57,466 nt of DNA, taken from Candidatus Gordonibacter avicola (GTDB lineage: Bacteria; Actinomycetota; Coriobacteriia; Coriobacteriales; Eggerthellaceae). The position numbers were made by a program, and so were the translations under genes. This document shows positions 36,506-44,273 of this stretch, piece after piece (position 1 is the first letter of the stretch; every line of letters begins with the position of its first letter). The DNA is taken from positions 1 through 57,466 of the forward strand of contig DXGM01000025.1 in assembly GCA_019113915.1 (NCBI GenBank). The letters are read 5' to 3'. The notes under the pieces are model-generated. The model was not told where the DNA came from. It saw only the letters and a list, made by a program, of their open reading frames with translations, and did no database searches.

Positions 36506-37519
36506 CTAAGGAGTCGGCAAAAGCCCCTTTATAATAGAAGAGTACTTCCTGCTAAAAGCTTTTAACCTGCGACTGACGGTTTTGCGCGCATTGCCGTCTT
36601 CGTCGGTGGAACATAATAGATAAAGAAGTCCACGCCCCTCAAGCTCTTTATTGTTCGTCGCCTTTAATGCGTCAATGAATCTTGAAACTAACTTCTCTTT
36701 TTCTTCCTTATCAATAAGAGTTGCCGATCCAGCGAAAAGACACAACTTGGCTAAAATAGCGTCTTCTCGGTCAGGCATCTCTTCATGAAGGAGTTGTTCT
36801 ATCTGAGGTTTCAAGAAGACACTACAATAGGATTCTGAGGCAATCGACAATAGCACTAGATCAGCGAAAATGGGAGGCATGTCCGGGTCTTCTTTGGATG
36901 CATACTCTAAAAAGGAATTCCTAATAGTTTGTTCATAGCTGCTTGATTGTAATAAGCCCTCAATTTTTACTGCTGTTCGCGAATGCCAACACGCTTGCAG
37001 AAGTCTTCCACTTCGCATTTTACAAACTAACGCGAATGGCTGATCGTCCTCATAATCAAATATTTGGTTAAGAAATGACAAAATCATGCTCTTCTTCAAG
37101 CCAAAAAAATAAAACGCAATATCAGTCCAGAAAGGGTTGAAATATAAATCTAACGCAGTGGATACATTTTCATGGTATTCATTTGGACTAATGTGCAGCT
37201 GATATGCTGCAAAGAACTCTAAAAAGGATCTGTGCCTAAAATGAAGAGACCCATCCTTTTCGTCAATGATAACCAGAGAGGATCGTTTAAGTTCATCGAG
37301 AAGGCTCTCCCAATTTTCCCAGGGCCAATCAAAATCCGAGAAGTATTTTTCTCCAAAATCATAAAATGCCTTCATTGATATCGAGTCGACATTTTGTTGA
37401 ACAAAATACTCATATGCCAATTCTGCCAAAAATCTTTTTTTGAGTTCATATTCAAAATAAAACTTCGATTCCTTTTTCTTTGTCATGCTTTCCAAGTACA
37501 GTATCTGTATATCGCTCAT
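36506..37519 (-). pseudogene. STAND (NACHT) ATPase, C-terminal segment
   Basis: C-terminal part of a broken STAND ATPase. The likely junction is the TTTT run near 37454: the middle segment ends in KGIEVLF at a TGA, and this frame continues naturally with EYELKKRFLAELAYEYF. The segment contains the NACHT-associated helical region (HFRHRSFLEFFAAYQL, a winged-helix landmark of NACHT proteins) and then helical repeats, the usual sensor region that recognises a phage protein. As drawn it could start at a codon at 37519, but no ribosome binding site is evident. It is AT-rich like the rest of the island. Confidence 0.7.
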
Positions 37520-37928
37520 AAAGTTCAGTCAAAGATGCTGGTACCTCCTGATGTTCTTCAATGATGTCGATAAGTAAGAATATAGCAAGCGGGGTTAACT
37601 CAAAGTTGTTACGCATCTGCGATATACCGGTTTTCAGCGATTGGGATAAAGCTTGATCAGAAATAACTCTCTCGCATAATGCCAAAGCTTGACCTGTATT
37701 CATGGGTCCGATCTCATAGCATGCCCAATTCACTGTCTCGAAATAATTTCCACGTCGTGACGATATAAGAACAGGGAGATTTTTAGTTAGAGAAAGTTCA
37801 TTCAAAAGAGGAATTAATTTTGACCTGTCGGGTGGACTTAACTCGTCAAGGCCGTCTATGAAGACTGCATTAATTGACAAGGCTTCGGGTAAGTCACGAT
37901 AGCGAGTCTCTGCAACTCCTAAACGCAT
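37452..37928 (-). pseudogene. STAND (NACHT) ATPase, Walker B segment
   Basis: Middle segment carrying Walker B VFIDGLDELS, the sensor-1-like LPVLISSRRG and the downstream winged region of a NACHT ATPase. It starts out of frame with the Walker A segment at about 37925: that frame reads KLTIDAF and soon stops at 37894, whereas this frame reads RLGVAETRYRDLPEAL. It ends at a TGA in a T-run at 37452. With Walker A and Walker B in different frames, a functional ATPase is not expected without frame restoration. Confidence 0.72.
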
Positions 37929-38472
37929 CGATTGTTAGTTTTCTTAAAGTGGAAGATTTTCCGCATCCAGCTTCTCCCACCAAAGCTACCTGTTTTTCCT
38001 TTTCTAATACGCGCATAATGTCGGCTGTTTTAATTGCACTAGTCTTTGTAATTGGTTCGAGTCGGTTATTTACGCTAATACTGACTTAGTATTTCCAATA
38101 TATGAATTTCATCAATGCCATTCGAGGTATAAGGGTGACATAGAGCCATCTCAATCTGACTCTTTATAGTGTCAATTGGGCCATTTGCCTTACCGGTAAT
38201 ATTTCCACATTTAACTATTACTGCGCGAGCGGTAGTACTGATTAAGTCTCTTCGAAGAAGAACTAAATCTTTTCCTAATTCATTAGGTCCATGAGTAATA
38301 CTTCAAGATTCGAATCCATTGAAGAAAAAAGCACTTTAAGATGCTTGTGAAGAGTTGTTTCCGGTTGATCAGCAATGATGTTTTTTCGCTTATCGAAAGG
38401 CAACGATTGGGCTTCAGCAACGAGCCGAGATTGACTAATGGTATTTTTGCCTGGCGATTCCAAACCGTCCAT
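37894..38472 (-). pseudogene. STAND ATPase N-terminus: endonuclease-like domain and Walker A
   Basis: Three frames make up the N-terminus. Segment 1 (38472-38275) reads MDGLESPGKNT... and ends at TAG. Segment 2 (about 38296-38075) reads THGPNELGKDLVLLRRD, then AVIVKCGNITGKANG and IDTIKSQIE, resembling the PD-(D/E)XK-type domain found at the N-terminus of some STAND defence ATPases. Segment 3 (about 38090-37894) reads ISVNNRLEPITKTSAIK and Walker A LVGEAGCGKSSTLRKL. Two frame changes separate them. Together with 36506-37928 this is one ancestral gene of about 2 kb: nuclease effector, NACHT, sensor. Confidence 0.65.
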
Positions 38473-38475
38473 TCA

Positions 38476-39005
38476 TTCCTCTTAGCAATACTACAATTTA
38501 TCTTACGGGATTGGTTCATGGTTGAGAGCTATTCCCATTCTACTAAAGAAAAGTGGTCTGTTTTTGCAATTCTGCTCTTGGTCTATCCGTGGTTACTTCC
38601 TGTTATCGATCGTATCCCGACGGCTCCTTCAAGAGAAAACTCATTTCAAACTCGACCGTTTCGTGCATTATCGTTGCATGAGTTTTTGACTTGAGTTTAG
38701 CGATAGACGATTATGTTGCGTGATCTGCCGAAACCTCTTATTTCTGATACGACGGCACTTCTCGTTTGGCCAGGGTTTACCCAAAGATGCATCGAGGAGG
38801 GTGTCTCGCTTGCCAGTGCCGACTGTCTAATTGTCATTCTTAAGGAAACTCAAAGGAGTGTTTCTGCTGTTCACGATGCCTTCTTCATTACTCCTGTGCA
38901 AACTCGCAATGCTTTTGGGGTTCGACTTGGATTGGACGTTACGGGCTGCCGAGCCTTTAATGGCCGGGATTGGGCGCGCAAGTTCGATAGCGTTTGCGCT
39001 CCATG
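38476..39005. other. Intergenic remnant between STAND pseudogene and AraC gene
   Basis: About 530 bp without a supported gene. Rightward frames at 38341-38694 and 38713-39021 lack ribosome binding sites and recognisable domains; the first overlaps the STAND segment in antisense. Composition shifts from AT-rich to GC-rich across this stretch, marking the right edge of the defence island. Confidence 0.5.
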
Positions 39006-39983
39006 CTACTCGCGCGACTGAAAGGCATTTGCTAAATGCGCGCTACCTGAGCTGTTTGCGGCTCGGTACCCTGAGGGCGATCGTCCGAAGGCTGCCGCGA
39101 AGGCGGCGGAGAACTTGCTCGGGTTGCGATATCCCACGGAGAGTGCAATGTCCGATATGCTTTTATCGGTTGCGCCAAGAAGCTGGGCGGCACGTTCCAT
39201 GCGGCATTGGCGGCGGTATGCCATCGGCGTGATCCCGAACGTCTTCGTGAACTTTTCCTTGAAGGCGGATATGCCCATGCATGACGCCTCCGCCACATCT
39301 GCCACTGCGACGTTCTGCTCGAGATTCGATCCGAGAAGCCTCATGCCCCTTTCAAGAGAGTCGATAGTACTTCTTTGCAGATAGTCTTCTGTTCGCGGGG
39401 CAAGACGAGGGGTCGCGTTGACAAGAGAGATGAGTTCGAGCGCTTTGAGACGCAGCCGCATCAGCGGTTCCCGTTCGTCGATATCCCAAAACGATTCGAG
39501 AAGAGCCTTCATTGAGGGGTCGGGCGCATAGATCTTGCAGCCGCTCGACCCTGTGAGCCGCTGCGCAAGGGCATCGAAGTCGAGGGAGAGGAGGCGGGAG
39601 AGAACCTCCGCTCCCTCTGACTGGCTGATTCTGATGGTAAATCCTGTGTACAGCGGCGCGGGAAACCTCATGGAGCGCTTTCTCACCCGCTCGTCATGCA
39701 CGGCAAGCTCACCGTCTCCGAGGCGGATGCCGTCGTCAAGTTGGAACCGACCGCGCAAGCACCAGTCAATCTGGAGCTCGAGCGGCTCGATGTCGTCCCA
39801 TGACGCGGTGCCTTGGGGGATGCTGTTGAACGCCAGGGAAACGCCGTTGAAGAGCTCGAACGCATCAATGACGCCCGCCTCGCTGTTGTCCATGCGCAGA
39901 TGGTATCGAATGGACGCCCCGTCCGCTCTGACGGCGCGCAGCTTGTCGGCGTTTCTCTTTGCGAGTATGTCGAACACTGTCAT
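39006..39983 (-). CDS. AraC-family transcriptional regulator
   Basis: 325-aa regulator with the C-terminal double HTH (about 225-318): VAVADVAEASCMGISAFKEKF, FGITPMAYRRQCRMERA, then SISDIALSVGYRNPSKFSAAF and GRSPSGYRA. The N-terminal ~200 residues resemble the YbtA/PchR-type regulators, which bind a siderophore-metal complex, but with low similarity. AAGGAGTGAAGCT precedes the ATG, which lies four bases after the stop of the ECF ATPase gene, so this is the last gene of a five-gene leftward operon. It probably activates the uptake genes around it. Confidence 0.9.
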   Translation of the reverse strand: MTVFDILAKRNADKLRAVRADGASIRYHLRMDNSEAGVIDAFELFNGVSLAFNSIPQGTASWDDIEPLELQIDWCLRGRFQLDDGIRLGDGELAVHDERVRKRSMRFPAPLYTGFTIRISQSEGAEVLSRLLSLDFDALAQRLTGSSGCKIYAPDPSMKALLESFWDIDEREPLMRLRLKALELISLVNATPRLAPRTEDYLQRSTIDSLERGMRLLGSNLEQNVAVADVAEASCMGISAFKEKFTKTFGITPMAYRRQCRMERAAQLLGATDKSISDIALSVGYRNPSKFSAAFAAAFGRSPSGYRAANSSGSAHLANAFQSRE

Positions 39984-39987
39984 AGCT

Positions 39988-41583
39988 TCACTCCTTCTGC
40001 CGCGAAGAAGGAGTCTTGCGGATTGGCGGATCCTCTTCTCCTGTATGGTATTTCGACCAGAAGAAGGACGCTAGCCGGCTGATGCCGCTTTCTTCGAGCG
40101 GGTAAGTCTCCGTGATTCTCCCCCTGTCCATTACGGCGACGTGCGTGCAGCACGATAGCGCGAACTCCGGATCGTGCGTGATGACGACCTGCGTGATGCC
40201 CCGTTCACGCACGCGGCGGATGCCTTCGGCGACCTGTCGCATGTGGAAGAGGTCGAGACCGCTCGTCGGCTCGTCGTAGACGACGAGCGCCCGGTTGGTG
40301 GCAAGCGCTTGGGCGATTGCGACGCGCTGGCGTTGCCCGCCCGAAAGCGACAGTGGGTGATCTTCGGCGAACGGATCGAGGTCGAGGTCGCGCAGGATGT
40401 CGAGGCCGCGTTGTTGCCGGTCGGGTCCTTCCATGCCGAGCGTCACCTCGTCGAGCACGCTTTCCGAGAAGAGCTGGTGGCTCGCATCCTGCATGACCAT
40501 GAAGCACGTGCGCCTGCGAGCGCGCTTTCCCAGACGAGTTCCGTCCAAAGTTACGGTTCCGTCGCATCGGTTGAGGCCGCATACGGCTTCGGCGAACGTC
40601 GACTTTCCAGCGCCGCATGCGCCGACAAGCGCCGTGATGCTTCCGGCGGGAAGCTCGAGGCTGGCGATCTCGAGGGTTTTCTCGAGGACTCCGTTTTTCC
40701 GGAAGCGTGCTGTCAGGTTCTCGAAGCGCACCACGTTTTTTCCGAGCGTTGCCTTTTGCGCATTGGACATCGCTGGGGTGCCACAGCAACCGCTGTTTCG
40801 GAAGATGTCGTCGATGCTTCGTGCGCGCAGACCGAGCTGTATGCGCTCGGCGTCGTCGAGCCGCGCGAACTCCTCAGCCGTCCATCGGTGCGCGAGGCGG
40901 CCGTTTTCGAGGTAAAGCACGTGATCCACAATTCCTTCGAGGTAGTGGAGCCGGTGCTCCGCCACGAGCACGGCGACCCCTTCGGTCTTCCAGCGCGCGA
41001 TGGCCGATCGAAGCTGTACGATCGCCTCGAAGTCGAGGTTGGACGACGGTTCGTCCAGCACGATGAGCGCGGGAGACGTAGCCGCGGCGCTTGAACACGC
41101 CACGCGCTGCTTCTGACCGCCCGAGAGAGAAAAGAGGCTTTCGTCGATCAGGGGTGTTAGATTGAACTCCTTTGCCGCGGCGTCCACCCGCCGTTCGATG
41201 TCGGCAGGCTCGAATCCCAAGTTCTCGCACCCGAAGGCTATTTCTCCTCGGACACCCACGCTGTAGAACTGGGTTTTGGGATTCTGAAAGACGCTGCCGA
41301 CGAATCGCGCGGTTTCCCAGAGCTGCGCGTGTGCGACATCGAGGCCGCACACGCGCACGGTGCCGGTTTCCGACCCTTCGTAGAAATGCGGGGCGAGGCC
41401 GTTCGCGAGCCGCGTGACGGTGGTCTTGCCGCAGCCGGAGCGTCCGCACAGCAGAGCCACCTCGCCCTTCCCGAGCGACAGGGAAATTCCCTCGACGCCC
41501 GATCCGGAGCGCCCTCCTGCATAGGAGAACGAAACGTCGTCCATGAAAAGAACGGGAGCCTCGGTCTTCGTTTCTTTTTTCAT
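39988..41583 (-). CDS. ECF transporter double ATPase (EcfA-EcfA fusion)
   Basis: 531-aa protein with two fused ABC ATPase domains. Domain 1: Walker A CGRSGCGKTT, signature LSGGQKQRVACSSA, Walker B IVLDEPSSNLD. Domain 2: Walker A GACGAGKST, signature LSGGQRQRVAIAQAL, Walker B VVYDEPTSGLD, H-loop VITHDPEF. Both sites look intact except that the first domain has GRSG and a shortened post-signature helix. Such fusions energise energy-coupling-factor importers. Start overlaps the EcfT stop by four bases (ATGA), and genes for EcfT and an S component precede it, completing one transporter. Confidence 0.93.
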   Translation of the reverse strand: MKKETKTEAPVLFMDDVSFSYAGGRSGSGVEGISLSLGKGEVALLCGRSGCGKTTVTRLANGLAPHFYEGSETGTVRVCGLDVAHAQLWETARFVGSVFQNPKTQFYSVGVRGEIAFGCENLGFEPADIERRVDAAAKEFNLTPLIDESLFSLSGGQKQRVACSSAAATSPALIVLDEPSSNLDFEAIVQLRSAIARWKTEGVAVLVAEHRLHYLEGIVDHVLYLENGRLAHRWTAEEFARLDDAERIQLGLRARSIDDIFRNSGCCGTPAMSNAQKATLGKNVVRFENLTARFRKNGVLEKTLEIASLELPAGSITALVGACGAGKSTFAEAVCGLNRCDGTVTLDGTRLGKRARRRTCFMVMQDASHQLFSESVLDEVTLGMEGPDRQQRGLDILRDLDLDPFAEDHPLSLSGGQRQRVAIAQALATNRALVVYDEPTSGLDLFHMRQVAEGIRRVRERGITQVVITHDPEFALSCCTHVAVMDRGRITETYPLEESGISRLASFFWSKYHTGEEDPPIRKTPSSRQKE

Positions 41584-42317
41584 GCGATCGCCCCCGGGAA
41601 AGCAAGGCCCAAAGCGAGGATTGCCGTTGCGGCAAGCGACGCGGCGATAACCGCCGCATCGACCGGCGTGAACCCGATGCTAGCGATGTTCGTCCTCGGC
41701 CAGGGCGCGCCGAGACCCCTGGCCAGCGCGGCCGCGGATAAGTCTTCGCCGATGGAGACGGCGCAGCTCATGAGCGGAACCAGACAGTTCTCCGCATAGG
41801 CGAACCCGCGGGAGGTCGGGGTGATGTTTCGCATCCGCATGGCGGAGTTGATCGCCCGCGCTTCTTGGCCGAGCGTGGGGAAGAACCTGAACAGCACCGA
41901 CAGCGGGATGGTAATCCAGTCGGGCATGCGCATGCGCGCCATGGCCGCCATGAACTCGGATACCGTCGTCGTGGCGAACACGAAGTACGCGAGCGCGAGC
42001 GTGGGCACGAAGCGGGAGACCACCGTCGCCGTTGCCACGATGACCGTGCTCGCCATGCCTTCAAGCGCGGGCGCGGCGAACGCAGCGAGCGCGTAGGTCC
42101 CAAGATACGCCGCGAGCATGAGCCCCGCTGCGCGTGTGCGCCCCGATATCGCGAGCAAACCGAAGGGGAACAGCAGCATCGCCGTGCGCACGGCGAACAT
42201 CGCGCCCCCGTTTCCTCCGAGCAGGAGCACCGTCGAGACTGCGAACAGCATCACCATCTTCGTGCGCGGGTCGAGCCGCACTGTCCGCTCTCCCGCATTT
42301 GACCGAAGCAGCTCCAT
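41580..42317 (-). CDS. ecfT: ECF transporter transmembrane subunit (EcfT)
   Basis: 245-aa membrane protein of the CbiQ/EcfT family, the scaffold linking ATPases to the substrate-binding S component. The N-terminus is cytoplasmic (LDPRTKMVMLFAVS), followed by about five helices. The coupling motif region is LFRFFPTLGQEARAINSAMRMR with PTSRGFAYAENCLVPLM after it. A C-terminal hydrophobic helix ends the protein. The gene is 25 bp after the S component gene and overlaps the ATPase gene. Confidence 0.9.
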   Translation of the reverse strand: MELLRSNAGERTVRLDPRTKMVMLFAVSTVLLLGGNGGAMFAVRTAMLLFPFGLLAISGRTRAAGLMLAAYLGTYALAAFAAPALEGMASTVIVATATVVSRFVPTLALAYFVFATTTVSEFMAAMARMRMPDWITIPLSVLFRFFPTLGQEARAINSAMRMRNITPTSRGFAYAENCLVPLMSCAVSIGEDLSAAALARGLGAPWPRTNIASIGFTPVDAAVIAASLAATAILALGLAFPGAIA

Positions 42318-42342
42318 CGTCCAAGACCCTCTCGTGACGTTT

Positions 42343-42963
42343 CTACGCGATGCCTGCGCGCTTGAAGTGCTTCTTTAGGACGGCGCGTCCTATGAAGCCG
42401 CCGATGATTCCTGCGACGAAGCATGCTACGAGCAGGATCGGATAGAGCTCCGGTTGCAGGTAGGTCATGAGTTCGTTCACGTAGGCGTCGCCGTATTGAG
42501 CGCGCACGGTGGGCAGGTACGTGTCGGCGGTGAGGAGGAAGGGGAGGAAGTTGCCGATGATCCAGCAACTGAATATGCCGTGAGACAGGATGGCGCGCGA
42601 TGCCGACGCATAGCCGCCTGATTTCCAGACGAGGTCGGCGATAAGCCCGAAAACGAGACCCGTCGCGATGGAGAAGTATCCCATACCGGTGATGAACATG
42701 ATGATGCCGATGAGCAGGCCGAGTATCGTGATCATTCCGAACTTGCGGGCGCGCGTGAGGAAAAGCATGTACGGGATGCCCGCGACGAGCGGAACGATTC
42801 CGCAAATCGCCGCCATGAGGATGGGGATGAACCCCAGGCACGCCACGGCAAACACGACGACGAAGTAGATCGCCGTGAAGATGCCTATGTTGATGAGATC
42901 TTTTCCTACGAGTCTCCCTCCCGTTTTCGACGTGGAAGCGGATGCGTTCCCAGTGATTTTCAT
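42343..42963 (-). CDS. ECF transporter S component, MptD/Trep_Strep family
   Basis: 206 aa from the ATG at 42963, which follows AAAGGATTCGCAC; an in-frame codon at 43002 is less likely. Integral membrane protein with five or six helices in the ECF S-component pattern, recognisable as the MptD/Trep_Strep family (INIGIFTAIYFVVVFAVACLGFIP, LFLTRARKFGMITILGLLIGIIMF, GLIADLVW). The family occurs with YbtPQ-like ABC pairs and AraC regulators in Firmicutes and Actinobacteria; its ligand is not settled. A Lys/His/Arg tail ends the protein. Confidence 0.88.
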   Translation of the reverse strand: MKITGNASASTSKTGGRLVGKDLINIGIFTAIYFVVVFAVACLGFIPILMAAICGIVPLVAGIPYMLFLTRARKFGMITILGLLIGIIMFITGMGYFSIATGLVFGLIADLVWKSGGYASASRAILSHGIFSCWIIGNFLPFLLTADTYLPTVRAQYGDAYVNELMTYLQPELYPILLVACFVAGIIGGFIGRAVLKKHFKRAGIA

Positions 42964-43012
42964 GTGCGAATCCTTTCCCGTGCGGCTCTTCGGCCGCCGC
43001 ATCTTCTATGAA

Positions 43013-43028
43013 GTTAGCCATATGCAAC
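43013..43028. promoter_or_regulatory. Candidate DtxR-type half-palindrome upstream of the ECF operon
   Basis: GTTAGCCATATGCAAC, 50 bases before the S component start. It shares GTTAG-N8-AAC spacing with the inverse of 44192-44207, and its core TTAGCC matches the DtxR consensus TTAGGTTAGCCTAACC in part (12 of 19 positions by eye). It may be the operator for the DtxR-type regulator in the divergent operon. Confidence 0.3.
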
Positions 43029-43085
43029 AACAATCCATTTTGGCGAATACGCACAGAGCTGCAACTCCGAATAGCCGCGCGTGCT

Positions 43086-44096
43086 CTAAAAGGCCGCACG
43101 TCCTGTAGGGCGGGAGGGTTCGATTCGCGGGCGTTCGGGACGGCGCCGCCACTGCGTGGGGGAACAGCCGAACGTTCGGCGAAATGCCTCGTCGAACGCC
43201 GAGGTGCGCGCGTATCCCACCGCGCGCGCTATGCGCGCCACGTCCGCCTCCCCGGAGCCGAGCAGGCTGCAGGCGGCTCCCATACGCTCCGCCCGAAGGC
43301 GCTCTGCCACGCCCATCCCTCGCACGTTCCTGAAAGCGTCGTAGAGACGCGAGCGGCTCACGAAAAGCTCGTCTGCGATCGCCTTTACGGTGAGCCCCTC
43401 GGAAAACCGCGCCGAGATGATCTCCTCTGCCCGCTCCACGATCGCGCGGTCCGTCCGCCCCGCTTCGTCTTCGACCCAAGTGCGGGAACGGGCCAAGAGG
43501 GCGGTTGCCGTTTCGAGCGCTTTCGCGTGAAAATACGGCGCCGCTCCGGGCCGCGACGCCCGTTCGGGGGTGAACGACCTGAGAATGGAGAGCATCTCGG
43601 CGGGAGGGCCCGCAGGATCAAGTGCGCGCATCGTGTCCTCCGTGTTTCCGAAATCGTCGGGGAATCTCTTTTTCAAACCCTCAAAGTAACCGGGCGTGTA
43701 GGTGAGGCTCGTCGACTCGTAAAGGGCTCCCGCCTGCATCAGGCAGCGCGTGGTTCCTCCCGCCTGGGAGAACGAGACGACGTTCTCGCGCTCCGCGACC
43801 GCTTGGGCGGGCGCATTCGGCAGCGAGCGAAGCGTCGCCGACGATCCCGAGAAGACGCAGAAGAAGTCCGTCGGGCGCTCCTCGAGGATGAGCGGTTTCT
43901 TCAGGCGAATCGAATGCATACTGACGAGGCACTCCTCGCCGAGCGCCGCCGTCCAGAGAAACCCTTCGCCGAGCGATTCCGGAAGCGTTGCGTACAGACC
44001 GCAGCGAACGGATTCCATCCTGAGGGACAGTTGCTCTATCTGCGGTTCCACGAACGTCCGCAAATGCTGCGGGATAGCTGCTCGTAGTGCGCTCAT
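43086..44096 (-). CDS. AraC-family transcriptional regulator (YbtA-like)
   Basis: 336-aa regulator. The C-terminal double HTH reads EIISARFSEGLTVKAIADELFVSRSRLYDAFR, then ADVARIARAVGYARTSAFDEAFRRTFGCSPTQWRR. The N-terminal ~220 residues form a ligand domain similar in layout to siderophore-responsive AraC proteins. It is the first gene of the leftward operon (AraC, S component, EcfT, double ATPase, AraC) and is divergent from the ABC pair across 177 bp, the usual place for the activator of both operons. The longer frame extends close to 44096, with GGAGATCGAG ahead of it. Confidence 0.88.
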   Translation of the reverse strand: MSALRAAIPQHLRTFVEPQIEQLSLRMESVRCGLYATLPESLGEGFLWTAALGEECLVSMHSIRLKKPLILEERPTDFFCVFSGSSATLRSLPNAPAQAVAERENVVSFSQAGGTTRCLMQAGALYESTSLTYTPGYFEGLKKRFPDDFGNTEDTMRALDPAGPPAEMLSILRSFTPERASRPGAAPYFHAKALETATALLARSRTWVEDEAGRTDRAIVERAEEIISARFSEGLTVKAIADELFVSRSRLYDAFRNVRGMGVAERLRAERMGAACSLLGSGEADVARIARAVGYARTSAFDEAFRRTFGCSPTQWRRRPERPRIEPSRPTGRAAF

Positions 44097-44144
44097 ACTC
44101 GATCTCCTGCGGTTTCGCGATTGTCCGAATTCGTTTCGAGAACG

Positions 44145-44207
44145 TCTCCGTTTCCAGGACGTGAAAACGGAGAACCCATGCGTGATGATATGTTAACTGC
44201 AACTAAC
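44145..44207. promoter_or_regulatory. Divergent promoter region with two operator-like repeats
   Basis: Between the divergent AraC and ABC genes lie a 9-bp perfect inverted repeat TCTCCGTTT/AAACGGAGA (44145-44153/44165-44173) and an imperfect 16-base palindrome GTTAACTGCAACTAAC (44192-44207, 12 of 16 symmetric). They are plausible sites for the AraC activator and the DtxR-type regulator respectively. Core promoter hexamers could not be assigned with confidence. Confidence 0.4.
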
Positions 44208-44273
44208 TATCAAGTGCGTCGAAGACGACGGTTTCATCGGGGAGGCGCACGGGATCAAGATCGGAGGTTTCGT

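Noticed and set aside
38341..39021. Rightward frames of 117 and 102 residues
   Set aside because: Antisense to the STAND pseudogene or AraC gene, without ribosome binding sites or domains.
43008..44087. Long rightward frame opposite the AraC gene
   Set aside because: Antisense shadow of a gene with a clear AraC double HTH.
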